From an uncultured Hungatella sp. (lineage in GTDB: Bacteria; Bacillota; Clostridia; Lachnospirales; Lachnospiraceae), in contig CAJUFP010000106.1 of NCBI GenBank assembly GCA_910585645.1, positions 1-16,292 of the forward strand: a stretch of 16,292 nucleotides of DNA, in the 5' to 3' direction. Below, piece by piece: positions 1-7,023 of this stretch (position 1 is its first letter; each line of letters begins with the position of its first letter). The notes below the pieces were generated by a model. It made no database searches. It was not told the DNA's origin and was given only the letters and a program-made list of their open reading frames with translations. Both the position numbers and the translations under genes were made by a program.

Positions 1-112
1 CCCGACTGATTTCCGCTTTAAGGGCTCATCGGAATGCTTGGCATATCTGAACCCGGACAGGACCATCCTTCCCTTCTCTGACTGGCCTCACGACTCCCCG
101 CCCATTTGCTCA
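1..112. repeat. Large palindromic element, right half (cut by window start)
   Basis: Non-coding. Bases 1-47 match the reverse complement of 5362-5408 with one mismatch, so this is a second copy of the element at 5296-5662. Bases 51-86 are one stem arm; its reverse complement is found perfectly (36 of 36) at 16215-16250, at the other end of the window. The outer end is TTGCTCA (106-112), the same terminal heptamer as TGAGCAA at 5296-5302. It lies about 35 bp beyond the stop of tcdA, which reads into it. The start of the window falls inside the loop, so only half the element is seen here. Confidence 0.85.
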
Positions 113-147
113 CTCAATTATATATCTCCATGAACGGTAACCGGCAC

Positions 148-888
148 TTAAAGTTCTGCCAGGCACCGGATCACCTCGCCGGCGATGAGAAGACCTGCCA
201 CGGGAGGCACAAAGGAGACGCTTCCCGGGACGGAGCGCTTCCCGGTCTCTTCCCGGGTGGGGCAGACAGGTTTTAGGGGGACTTCCCTGGAGTAGAGGAC
301 TTTCAGGGCCGGGATTCCCAAGCGCTTTAACTCCCGCCGCATGACCCGGCAGAGAGGACAGACGGAGGTGTCATTGATATCAACGATCTCAAACAGCTCC
401 GGGTGAAGCTTGTTGCCGGTTCCCATGGAGGAGATCAGGGGGATCTGGCGGCTGTAAGCCCAGGCGGCTATGGCCAGCTTGGCGGCTACGGTGTCAATGG
501 CGTCGATGATGTAGTCCGGCGTCCACGGAACACCGGCGAAAAAGGCCTCCAGATTTTCCGGAAGGATGAAGGTTTGGCTGGTCCACACAAGGGCGTGGGG
601 GTTGATGTCCAGGATCCGCTCTTTCATCACATGGGTTTTGGGAAGGCCCACGGTGCTGTGGAGGGCAATGCTCTGGCGGTTTATGTTTGTGGCGGACACA
701 TTGTCAGGGTCCACGACCATAAGGCGTCCCGTGCCGCTGCGGGCCAGGGCTTCGATGCAGTGGGAGCCAACGCCGCCTGCGCCGAAGATCAGGACGGAGG
801 AGGAGCTTAAGCGGTCAAAGGCCTGGGGGCCGATGAGCATCTCCGTTCTGGAAAATGGGCTGGGTGTTAAAGAGTTAAGGGTATCCAT
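148..888 (-). CDS. tcdA: tRNA threonylcarbamoyladenosine dehydratase (TcdA/CsdL family)
   Basis: E1-like, ATP-dependent enzyme that dehydrates t6A at position 37 of ANN-decoding tRNAs to its cyclic form (ct6A); cytosolic. The 246-residue protein begins with the ThiF/MoeB/E1 Rossmann fold: nucleotide loop GAGGVGS at residues 36-42, the acidic end of strand 2 (VVDPD, D60) and the NINRQ motif at 68-72. The family motif SMGTGNKLHPE follows at about 153, then a basic CPLCRVMRRELKR segment near 175 and a C-terminal VPPVAGLLIAGEVI helix. Length is close to E. coli TcdA. The ATG start is supported by an AAAGG site a few bases upstream. Transcribed from its own minus-strand promoter, divergent from nadE. 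ThiF/MoeB paralogues are less likely because the SMGTGNK motif and lone setting fit TcdA. Confidence 0.92.
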   Translation of the reverse strand: MDTLNSLTPSPFSRTEMLIGPQAFDRLSSSSVLIFGAGGVGSHCIEALARSGTGRLMVVDPDNVSATNINRQSIALHSTVGLPKTHVMKERILDINPHALVWTSQTFILPENLEAFFAGVPWTPDYIIDAIDTVAAKLAIAAWAYSRQIPLISSMGTGNKLHPELFEIVDINDTSVCPLCRVMRRELKRLGIPALKVLYSREVPLKPVCPTREETGKRSVPGSVSFVPPVAGLLIAGEVIRCLAEL

Positions 889-916
889 ATCTGCCTTTCT
901 GTGTTGATAGAACAGG

Positions 917-946
917 CGAAAGGGATCACATGTGCCGTCCCTTTCG
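917..946 (-). promoter_or_regulatory. Hairpin in tcdA leader
   Basis: A perfect 9-bp inverted repeat (CGAAAGGGA / TCCCTTTCG) with a 12-nt loop lies in the predicted 5' untranslated region of tcdA, between its -10 box and ribosome site. No T-run follows on either strand, so it is not a plain terminator. It could protect the mRNA end or be a protein site; function unknown. Confidence 0.45.
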
Positions 947-965
947 CGCGCTGCGACTACGGCTT

Positions 966-995
966 ATTATAATCATCGGCTCCTTTCTCTGTCAA
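966..995 (-). promoter_or_regulatory. Sigma-A type promoter for tcdA
   Basis: Read on the minus strand: TTGACA (995-990), 18-bp spacer, TATAAT (971-966). Both hexamers match the consensus. Predicted start of transcription near 959, giving a leader of about 70 nt. It faces away from the nadE promoter, with the two -35 boxes only 18 bp apart. Confidence 0.75.
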
Positions 996-1013
996 CAGAT
1001 TTCACGATCCCTC

Positions 1014-1042
1014 TTGACATCTTTTTGAAAACCCTGCACAAT
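1014..1042 (+). promoter_or_regulatory. Sigma-A type promoter for nadE
   Basis: TTGACA at 1014-1019, 17-bp spacer, CACAAT at 1037-1042. The -35 is perfect and the -10 matches at four of six positions. Transcription would start near 1049, about 28 nt before the nadE ATG. Confidence 0.65.
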
Positions 1043-1076
1043 AGACCCATAATAAAAGAAAAAAGAGGGAATAGCT

Positions 1077-2999
1077 ATGGAACAGGGATTTGTAAGGGTG
1101 GCCGCGGCGACGCCGAAGATCCGGGTGGCGGATCCGGAGTACAACGGGGAGCAGATACTTAAGCTGATGGAGCAGGGGGTAAAGGATCACGCAAAGGTTA
1201 TGGTGTTTCCGGAGCTGTGTCTGACCGGGTATACCTGCGGGGATCTGTTTTTGCAGGACGCCCTTTTAGACGCTGCCAGAAAACAGCTGGCAAGGATCGT
1301 CCGGGACTCCAACCATCTTGATGTTATAGGGTTTGTGGGGCTGCCGTTTCAGCATAACGGCGCTCTGTACAATGTGGCTGCCGTTGTGGCGGGGGGACGG
1401 CTTTTAGGGCTGGTGCCAAAGCAAAACATCCCCAATTATTCGGAGTTTTACGAGCTGCGCCATTTTACGCCGGGCAATGGAAAGCCGGTGTGGGTGGAGT
1501 TTGAGGGGGAGAGGGTCCCTATGGGGGCGGATCTTCTCTTTTCCTGCGCCACTGTGCCTGGGCTTGTGCTGGCGGCGGAGATCTGCGAGGATGTGTGGGT
1601 TCCCTGCCCTCCCTCCATCCGCCATGCCTGCGCCGGGGCCACGGTTATCGCGAACTGTTCGGCCAGCGACGAGACTGTGGGAAAGGACAGTTACCGAAGT
1701 TCTCTTATCTGCGGCCAGTCGGCCCGGCTGGTGTGCGGGTATGTGTACGCCAACGCGGGGGAGGGAGAGTCTACTCAGGATCTGGTGTTCGGAGGCCATA
1801 ATATTATCGCGGAAAACGGCACATGCCTTGGGGAGTCCAAACGGTTTGGCCACGGATGTATTTACGGGGATCTGGATCTTAGAAGGCTGGCCAGCGAGCG
1901 GAGGCGGATGAACACCCATGGGCCTTCCTGTGAGGATGGGACGGGAGATCACATGACGGTGGAGTTTCGGCTGGAGGTGGAGCCTCTGGATCTTGACCGG
2001 TACATTGCCCCCTATCCCTTTGTGCCAAGGGATGAGGGGGAGAGAAGCAGAAGGTGCGAACAGATCTTGTCCATCCAGGCCATGGGGCTGAAAAAAAGGC
2101 TGGAACACACCGGCGCGGGCCATGGGGTGATCGGGATCTCCGGCGGCCTTGACTCGACCCTTGCCCTCCTTGTGACGGCCAGGGCCTTTGACAGCCTGGG
2201 ACTGCCCCGGAATCAGATCCATGGGGTGACTATGCCCTGCTTTGGCACCACGGACAGGACCTACCACAATGCCTGCGTCATGACAAGGCGGCTGGGGGCA
2301 GAGCTTCGGGAGATTGACATTAAGGAGTCGGTGACCGCTCATTTTCGGGATATCGGCCATGACCCGGACAACCATGACGTGACTTATGAGAACAGTCAGG
2401 CCAGGGAGCGGACCCAGGTTCTCATGGATGTGGCCAACCAGGTGGGAGGCCTGGTTATCGGAACGGGGGATATGTCGGAGCTGGCTCTTGGGTGGGCTAC
2501 GTACAATGGGGATCACATGTCTATGTACGGGGTCAACGGGTCGGTTCCAAAGACTTTGGTTCGGCATCTGGTCAGATACTATGCGGATACCTGTGGGGAG
2601 GCGCAGCTTCGGGAGGTGCTTCTGGATGTTCTGGACACGCCTGTGAGCCCGGAGCTTCTGCCGCCGGACAAAGGGGTTATTGCCCAGAAGACCGAGGATC
2701 TGGTGGGCCCCTATGAGCTCCACGATTTCTTCCTATATTATGTGCTGCGGTTTGGGTATGAGCCGGCCAGGATCTTTCGCATGGCGGTTCACGCTTTTGG
2801 GGAGGAGTACCCCAGGGAGACGATCTTAAAATGGATGAAGGTGTTCTACCGGCGGTTCTTTTCCCAGCAGTTTAAGCGGTCCTGTCTGCCCGACGGGCCG
2901 AAGGTGGGCTCTGTGGCCGTGTCCCCCAGAGGGGATCTGCGGATGCCCAGCGACGCCAGCGGAAGGTTGTGGCTTTTGCAGGTGGAGGGATTGTCATGA
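1077..2999 (+). CDS. nadE: Glutamine-dependent NAD+ synthetase
   Basis: Last step of NAD synthesis: amidates nicotinic acid adenine dinucleotide using ATP and ammonia released from glutamine. The 640-residue protein has the two-domain layout of glutamine-dependent enzymes. The N-terminal nitrilase-type glutaminase shows the Glu-Lys-Cys triad: E46 in FPELCLTGY, K115 in VPKQNIPNY, C170 in AEICEDVW. The C-terminal synthetase carries the PP-loop ISGGLDST at about 352-359 and later the TGDMSELALGWATYNGDHMSMYGVN-type segment. Ammonia-dependent NadE lacks the first domain, so this is the long type. ATG 1077 follows a GAGGG site at 1065-1069. It overlaps the next gene by ATGA, implying one mRNA. No sign of damage. 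Confidence 0.96.
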   Translation: MEQGFVRVAAATPKIRVADPEYNGEQILKLMEQGVKDHAKVMVFPELCLTGYTCGDLFLQDALLDAARKQLARIVRDSNHLDVIGFVGLPFQHNGALYNVAAVVAGGRLLGLVPKQNIPNYSEFYELRHFTPGNGKPVWVEFEGERVPMGADLLFSCATVPGLVLAAEICEDVWVPCPPSIRHACAGATVIANCSASDETVGKDSYRSSLICGQSARLVCGYVYANAGEGESTQDLVFGGHNIIAENGTCLGESKRFGHGCIYGDLDLRRLASERRRMNTHGPSCEDGTGDHMTVEFRLEVEPLDLDRYIAPYPFVPRDEGERSRRCEQILSIQAMGLKKRLEHTGAGHGVIGISGGLDSTLALLVTARAFDSLGLPRNQIHGVTMPCFGTTDRTYHNACVMTRRLGAELREIDIKESVTAHFRDIGHDPDNHDVTYENSQARERTQVLMDVANQVGGLVIGTGDMSELALGWATYNGDHMSMYGVNGSVPKTLVRHLVRYYADTCGEAQLREVLLDVLDTPVSPELLPPDKGVIAQKTEDLVGPYELHDFFLYYVLRFGYEPARIFRMAVHAFGEEYPRETILKWMKVFYRRFFSQQFKRSCLPDGPKVGSVAVSPRGDLRMPSDASGRLWLLQVEGLS

Positions 3000-3784
3000 T
3001 CAGCAGCACAGGCAACGCCCAGGTAAAGCAGGCCGCGGCTCTGGGAAAAAGGGCCAGAGCCAGAAAGGAGTCAGGCCTCTTTCTGGTGGAAGGCCCCAAG
3101 ATGTTTGAGGAGCTTCCTAAGGACCGGGTGGAGCAGGTGTTTGTGACTGAGCGGTTTTTGGGGGATCCGGACCATGAGAAGATGGTCAAGGGGATAGACG
3201 AGAAAAAGGTGGTCCTTGTGACCGAGGAGGTGCTAAAAGCCATCTCCGATACCCAGACGCCTCAGGGGGTGGCCGCCGTGGCCAGGCAGTACGGGTATTC
3301 TATGGAGGATATAAGAAACAGCGGCGAAAAGCCCCTTGTGATGTTTTTGGAGACGATCCAGGACCCGGGGAATCTGGGGACGATCCTTAGGGCCGGGGAG
3401 GCCGCGGGCGTCACCGGGGTTATTATGGACCGGGAGAGCGCGGATATCTACAATCCCAAGGTTATACGCTCCACCATGGGGTCTGTGTACCGGGTGCCGT
3501 TTTTGTGTGTGGATGATCTTGGCGGGACGGCGGGGAAGTTTAAGGGCGACGGACTGCGGCTGTACGCGGCCCATCTGGAGGGAAAACACGCCTACGACCG
3601 GGAAGATTACCGGGGGGCCTGCGGGTTCCTTGTGGGAAATGAGGCCAGAGGGCTTCAACGGGAGACCGCGGATCTGGCGGACGCCTGGGTGCGTATCCCG
3701 ATGAAGGGGAAGGTGGAGTCGCTGAACGCGGCGGTGGCGTCGGCTCTCCTTATGTTTGAGGCGGCAAGGCAGAGGAGAGGATGA
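2996..3784 (+). CDS. TrmH/SpoU-family RNA 2'-O-methyltransferase
   Basis: S-adenosylmethionine-dependent methyltransferase of the SPOUT superfamily, expected to methylate a ribose 2'-OH in rRNA or tRNA. The 262-residue protein has an N-terminal SpoU substrate-binding domain (about 1-105, with LVEGPKMFEEL at 30-40). The catalytic knot carries motif 1 (DPGNLGTILR, 123-132, with N126 and R132), motif 2 (VGNEARGL, 213-220) and motif 3 (IPMKGKVESLNAAVA, 234-248). ATG 2996 is chosen because GGAGG at 2984-2988 sits 7 nt before it and it overlaps the nadE stop as ATGA; an upstream in-frame TTG at 2969 lacks such a site. Exact target (RlmB-like 23S rRNA or tRNA) cannot be told from sequence alone. No terminator is seen after it. 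Confidence 0.92.
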   Translation: MISSTGNAQVKQAAALGKRARARKESGLFLVEGPKMFEELPKDRVEQVFVTERFLGDPDHEKMVKGIDEKKVVLVTEEVLKAISDTQTPQGVAAVARQYGYSMEDIRNSGEKPLVMFLETIQDPGNLGTILRAGEAAGVTGVIMDRESADIYNPKVIRSTMGSVYRVPFLCVDDLGGTAGKFKGDGLRLYAAHLEGKHAYDREDYRGACGFLVGNEARGLQRETADLADAWVRIPMKGKVESLNAAVASALLMFEAARQRRG

Positions 3785-3803
3785 AATCTTAAGAAATGTT
3801 TTG

Positions 3804-3832
3804 TTGATGGAATCTCTATAATTGTTTATAAT
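3804..3832 (+). promoter_or_regulatory. Promoter for the nfeD-SPFH pair
   Basis: TTGATG at 3804-3809, 17-bp spacer, TATAAT at 3827-3832. Transcription would start near 3839, placing the 35-bp palindrome at 3846-3880 at the very 5' end of the mRNA. Confidence 0.65.
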
Positions 3833-3845
3833 AGTTGTAAGAAAA

Positions 3846-3880
3846 CTGTAACCGTTCAAGGGTTATCTGAACTGATACAG
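3846..3880. repeat. 35-bp palindromic repeat, copy A
   Basis: 13-nt arms (left CTGTAACCGTTCA; right reverse-complements to CTGTATCAGTTCA) pair with two mismatches around the 9-nt loop AGGGTTATC. It matches the copy at 11440-11474 at 30 of 35 positions. It lies just downstream of the predicted nfeD transcription start; no T-run follows. Confidence 0.75.
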
Positions 3881-3917
3881 AAAACTCCAGCGATTCGGAG
3901 GAAAAAGGAGGGGTTCC

Positions 3918-4358
3918 ATGGCGTCGGTATATTGGATCATCTTGTTTGTAATCCTGGCAGGCGTGGAGGCGGCGACTATGGCGCTGACTACCGTGTGGTT
4001 TGCCGGCGGGGCTTTGGCGGCTTTCTTTGTGGCCAAGGCGGGACTTAGCGTGAACGCCCAGCTGTCCGTGTTTGTGCTCGTGTCCTTTGTGCTTCTTATC
4101 TTTACCAGACCCTGGGCCTTGCAGCATGTGAACAGGCATACAGTGAAGACCAACGCGGACAGCCTGGTGGGCAGGCGGGCCAGAGTTACGGAGGAAGTGA
4201 ACAACGCTCTGGGTACCGGGACGGCGGTGGTAGGCGGCCAGGAATGGACTGCCAGGGCCAAGGAGGAGGACTGCGTGTACACTGTGGGCGCGACTGTTGA
4301 GATATGCGCCATACAGGGGGTAAAGTTGATTGTCAAAGCTGTGAAGGAGGAAGTGTAG
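3918..4358 (+). CDS. NfeD-like membrane protein (short, SPFH-partner type)
   Basis: Short NfeD protein of 146 residues. Such proteins pair with SPFH/stomatin proteins in membrane microdomains and are encoded beside them. Residues 5-23, about 25-42 and about 47-64 are hydrophobic membrane segments, the second glycine- and alanine-rich (WFAGGALAAFF). The C-terminal part (about 85-146; SLVGRRARVTEEV..GTAVVGGQEWTARA) is the soluble OB-fold domain. The long form with a ClpP-like serine protease domain is absent. The start has a strong GGAGGGG site at 3908-3914. The SPFH gene follows after one base. Role: probably binds or stabilises the SPFH oligomer; direct function unknown. Confidence 0.88.
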   Translation: MASVYWIILFVILAGVEAATMALTTVWFAGGALAAFFVAKAGLSVNAQLSVFVLVSFVLLIFTRPWALQHVNRHTVKTNADSLVGRRARVTEEVNNALGTGTAVVGGQEWTARAKEEDCVYTVGATVEICAIQGVKLIVKAVKEEV

Positions 4359-4359
4359 T

Positions 4360-5295
4360 ATGGGATTTTTAGTTGGATTTACCGGGTTTATCGTGTTAGC
4401 GATCATTATCTTGATCATTTTGTCGTCCTGCGTGAAGATCGTTCCCCAGGCTCAGGCCATGGTGGTGGAGCGTCTGGGGGCTTACCGGGAGACCTGGTCT
4501 GTGGGTCTTCATGTGAAGGCGCCGTTTATTGACCGGGTGGCAAAGCGGGTCATTTTAAAGGAGCAGGTGGTGGATTTTGCGCCCCAGCCGGTGATCACCA
4601 AGGATAATGTTACCATGAGGATTGACACCGTGGTGTTTTTCCAGATCACGGATCCGAAATTGTTTACCTATGGGGTTGAGAATCCCATTATGGCTATTGA
4701 GAACCTGACAGCCACCACGCTGCGAAACATCATCGGCGATCTGGAGCTGGATCAGACCCTTACTTCCAGGGAGACCATCAACACCAAGATGCGGGCGTCT
4801 CTGGATGTGGCCACAGACCCCTGGGGCATCAAGGTGAACCGGGTGGAGCTTAAGAACATCATCCCCCCTGCTGCCATCCAGGACGCTATGGAGAAGCAGA
4901 TGAAGGCGGAGCGGGAGCGGCGTGAGGCGATCCTGAAGGCCGAGGGCGAGAAGAAGTCCACCATCCTGGTGGCTGAGGGCAAGAAGGAGTCCGTGATCCT
5001 GGACGCGGAGGCGGATAAGCAGTCTGCCATCCTTCGGGCCGAGGCTGAGAAGGAGAAGCGGATCAAGGAGGCGGAAGGTCAGGCAGAGGCCATCTTAAAG
5101 ATCCAGCAGGCTACGGCAGAGGGCCTTCGGTATATTAAGGAAGTGGGGGCTGACGAGGCGGTGTTAAGGCTCAAAGGGCTGGAGGCCTTTGCGAAGGCGG
5201 CTGACGGGAAGGCCACGAAGATTATCATTCCGTCGGAGATCCAGGGGCTGGCGGGACTGATCAGTTCGGTGAAGGAGATTGCGGGGGATGTTTAG
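4360..5295 (+). CDS. SPFH/band-7 (stomatin, QmcA-like) protein
   Basis: Membrane-anchored scaffold of the stomatin/prohibitin/flotillin superfamily, expected to oligomerise into membrane microdomains that organise proteins or control FtsH-type proteolysis. The 311-residue protein has an N-terminal membrane segment (5-23). An SPFH domain follows (about 25-185), with the conserved VERLGAYRETWSVGLHVKAPFIDRV start and TLRNIIGDLELDQTLTSRETIN. A charged coiled coil then holds five 11-residue repeats (190-244, pattern x-I-L-x-A-E-x-x-K-x-S) and a C-terminal hydrophobic tail ends in EIQGLAGLISSV. The ribosome site AAGGAGGA at 4344-4351 lies inside the end of nfeD, so the pair is translationally coupled. 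The stop codon directly abuts the large palindromic element. Confidence 0.94.
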   Translation: MGFLVGFTGFIVLAIIILIILSSCVKIVPQAQAMVVERLGAYRETWSVGLHVKAPFIDRVAKRVILKEQVVDFAPQPVITKDNVTMRIDTVVFFQITDPKLFTYGVENPIMAIENLTATTLRNIIGDLELDQTLTSRETINTKMRASLDVATDPWGIKVNRVELKNIIPPAAIQDAMEKQMKAERERREAILKAEGEKKSTILVAEGKKESVILDAEADKQSAILRAEAEKEKRIKEAEGQAEAILKIQQATAEGLRYIKEVGADEAVLRLKGLEAFAKAADGKATKIIIPSEIQGLAGLISSVKEIAGDV

Positions 5296-5662
5296 TGAGC
5301 AAGGGGGGCGGATTTAGTCGTGAGGCCAGGCAGAGAAGGAGGGATGTCCCGTCCGGTCACTGATATGCCAAGCATTCCGATGAGCCCTTAAAGCGGGAAT
5401 CAGTCGGGTATCATCCCTCCTGTTTCCCTGGTCTCATCTCCATGGCATAAACGCTCCCTGCCGGGACATCCCTCCTTCTCTGCCTGGCAAAAACAGAATT
5501 CGTCAGCTGAGATTTGCTCACGGAAGGTGTTTCCGGTAGGGGTGCGGTTTCGTCTCCGTAGCGGAAAGAGATCTGTCTTATCAGCCGCAAGGTTTGCGCG
5601 TCATATTGATCGGAGCGGATTCTGCCTGGCATTACGACTACCTTCGCTCCTGTGCTTACTCA
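5296..5662. repeat. Large nested palindromic element, complete copy
   Basis: A 367-bp non-coding element bounded by TGAGCAA (5296-5302) and TTACTCA (5656-5662). A perfect 26-bp inverted repeat, 5325-5350 against 5463-5488, forms the main stem; TATGCCA/TGGCATA and GTGAGCAA/TTGCTCAC extend the symmetry to roughly 5295-5521. The loop 5362-5451 holds two blocks also found at the window ends: 5362-5408 matches 1-47 with one mismatch and 5415-5451 matches 16254-16290 exactly, both in reverse complement. A side module (5513-5590) also occurs in the end copy. ATGTTT flanks the element at 5288-5293 and 5666-5671, possibly a target duplication but perhaps chance. No transposase is present. It could act as a bidirectional terminator, a structured RNA or a non-autonomous mobile element. 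Confidence 0.85.
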
Positions 5663-5734
5663 ATAATGTTTCGATTTATCCGGATTAGGGAATAATATGA
5701 TTACGATTTGCTTTTTAAGGGCGCGGGCTTTGAT

Positions 5735-5763
5735 TTGAGGTTCTGCGCCTTATTAAATATTTT
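5735..5763 (+). promoter_or_regulatory. Possible promoter for the patatin-like gene
   Basis: TTGAGG at 5735-5740, 17-bp spacer, TATTTT at 5758-5763. A weak match. Transcription would begin near 5770, which would exclude ATG 5769 as start and favour TTG 5793. Bases 5663-5734 hold nothing else I can name. Confidence 0.35.
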
Positions 5764-5776
5764 GGAAAATGGAGAT

Positions 5777-5783
5777 GGAGGGA
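5777..5783 (+). promoter_or_regulatory. Ribosome site deciding the patatin start
   Basis: GGAGGGA lies 9 nt before an in-frame TTG at 5793. ATG 5769 upstream has only GGA three bases before it. This makes TTG 5793 the better start although it is a rarer codon. Confidence 0.5.
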
Positions 5784-5792
5784 AATAAGGGA

Positions 5793-6929
5793 TTGAAGCT
5801 GGTGTTGGATGGGGAGAGGGAGTATGGGTTGGTGTTGGAGGGAGGCGGGGCTAAGGGATCTTATCAGATCGGGGCCTGGAAGGCCATAAGGGAGGCGGGA
5901 CTCTCGATCAGGGGGATTGCCGGGGCTTCTGTGGGGGCTTTGAATGGGGCTATGATCTGTATGGATGAGCCCGGGAAGGCAGAGTATATCTGGGAGAATA
6001 TCAGCTATTCCAGGGTCATGGATATTGATGACCAGGTGGTGGAGACGGTGCGGCAGCTGGACTGGAAAGGGGTCAATGTGGCGGCGCTGGCCCAGGAGGC
6101 CAAGCGGGTCCTGCGGGATAAGGGATTTGACATTACTCCTCTGCGGCAGCTGATCCAGGATGTGGTTGATGAGGACATGATACGGGATTCTGACCGGGAG
6201 CTTTTTATCACCACCTACTCGGTCAGCGACCGGAAGCTTCTGACTGTTGACGCCAAGCAGGTTCCAAAGGGGGAGATTGGGGATATGCTTATGGCCAGCG
6301 CTTATCTGCCTGTGTTTAAGAAGGAAAAGCTGGGAGGGAAGCGGTATCTGGACGGCGGCGGGTGGAACAATGTGCCTGTGGATATTCTGCTGGAGGAGGG
6401 GTACCGGGATATTATCATCATCCGCATATACGGACTGGGATTTGATTCGGAGAAGGTGACGAAGATCCCGGAGGATGTGAACGTTTATCACATCGCCCCC
6501 AGACAGAGTCTGGGAGGGCTTCTCCAGTTTGACAAAAAGCAGGCGAAAAAGAATATGAGATTAGGGTATTTTGACGGTCTTCGGCTTTTGTACGGTCTTA
6601 AGGGAAAATGGTACTACCTGGACGCGCCGGAGTCGGAGGATTACTATTTTGAGCGGCTTGTGGGGGAGATGGGGATCTTGAAAAGGCTGATGCCGCAGGA
6701 GGTTATAAAAGGAGTGGAGGATGAGCTGGGGCGGGGATTTCGGGGGTATACGGAAACCGTGTTTCCCAGACTGGCGGAGTTCTGGAAGATGGGGGAAGAC
6801 TGGGATTACAAGGAGCTGTATCTGACGATCCTGGAACACGGGGCAAGAACCAGGCGCATTGGGCGGTTTCGGGTGTTTCGGCCAGGGGAATTGCTTGGGG
6901 AGATTCAGAGGAGAGAAAAGTGGGTATGA
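5793..6929 (+). CDS. Patatin-like phospholipase family protein
   Basis: Predicted serine lipid acyl hydrolase with a Ser-Asp dyad; likely cytosolic or membrane-associated, true substrate unknown. Numbered from TTG 5793 (378 residues): oxyanion-hole loop GGGAKG at 17-22, nucleophile elbow GASVG with S46, and the catalytic Asp in DGG (D187) with the NNVPVD segment after it. The C-terminal 180 residues are a helical, charged extension typical of clostridial members. No signal peptide or membrane segment is seen. ATG 5769 would add eight residues (MEMEGNKG) but lacks a good ribosome site. It follows the palindromic element and ends about 95 bp before argF, which has its own control region. All catalytic residues are present, so it is probably active. 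Confidence 0.9.
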   Translation: MKLVLDGEREYGLVLEGGGAKGSYQIGAWKAIREAGLSIRGIAGASVGALNGAMICMDEPGKAEYIWENISYSRVMDIDDQVVETVRQLDWKGVNVAALAQEAKRVLRDKGFDITPLRQLIQDVVDEDMIRDSDRELFITTYSVSDRKLLTVDAKQVPKGEIGDMLMASAYLPVFKKEKLGGKRYLDGGGWNNVPVDILLEEGYRDIIIIRIYGLGFDSEKVTKIPEDVNVYHIAPRQSLGGLLQFDKKQAKKNMRLGYFDGLRLLYGLKGKWYYLDAPESEDYYFERLVGEMGILKRLMPQEVIKGVEDELGRGFRGYTETVFPRLAEFWKMGEDWDYKELYLTILEHGARTRRIGRFRVFRPGELLGEIQRREKWV

Positions 6930-6970
6930 ATATTGCAGGATTTTAACGGATATACTTGCATATTTTACCA

Positions 6971-6995
6971 GAATATACTATTATTTTGTATATTC
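6971..6995. promoter_or_regulatory. ArgR-like operator upstream of argF
   Basis: A perfect inverted repeat GAATATAC-N9-GTATATTC in an AT-rich leader, 29 bp before the argF start. TTGTATATTCAAT resembles ARG boxes (TGAAT..ATTCA type), and a further half-site ATGAATATT lies at 6926-6934. Placement before an arginine gene suggests repression by ArgR with arginine. The promoter itself is unclear; TTGCAT at 6957-6962 with ATTATT at 6980-6985 (17-bp spacer) is one option and would overlap the operator. Confidence 0.5.
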
Positions 6996-7023
6996 AATGG
7001 ATGACAAGGGAGGATTGTTTGCA

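Noticed and set aside
1404..2723. Long antisense open frame of 439 codons opposite nadE
   Set aside because: It lies wholly over the well-supported NAD synthetase gene, has no recognisable domain, and such frames are common opposite GC-rich codons.
5411..5632. An open frame of 73 codons (minus strand) resembling a frame at 16071-16271 (shared GRIR.D.YDAQTLRLI and LPETP segments), as a possible small repeated gene
   Set aside because: Over the first 37 codons the differences between copies fall about equally at positions 1, 2 and 3 (roughly 8, 5 and 6), with no third-position excess, and a 2-nt length change breaks the frame near the end. The similarity is explained by the palindromic DNA repeat.
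5288..5671. Insertion sequence remnant at the internal palindromic element
   Set aside because: No transposase motif in any frame; the ATGTTT flanks are six bases and not exactly adjacent to the element ends, so they may be chance.
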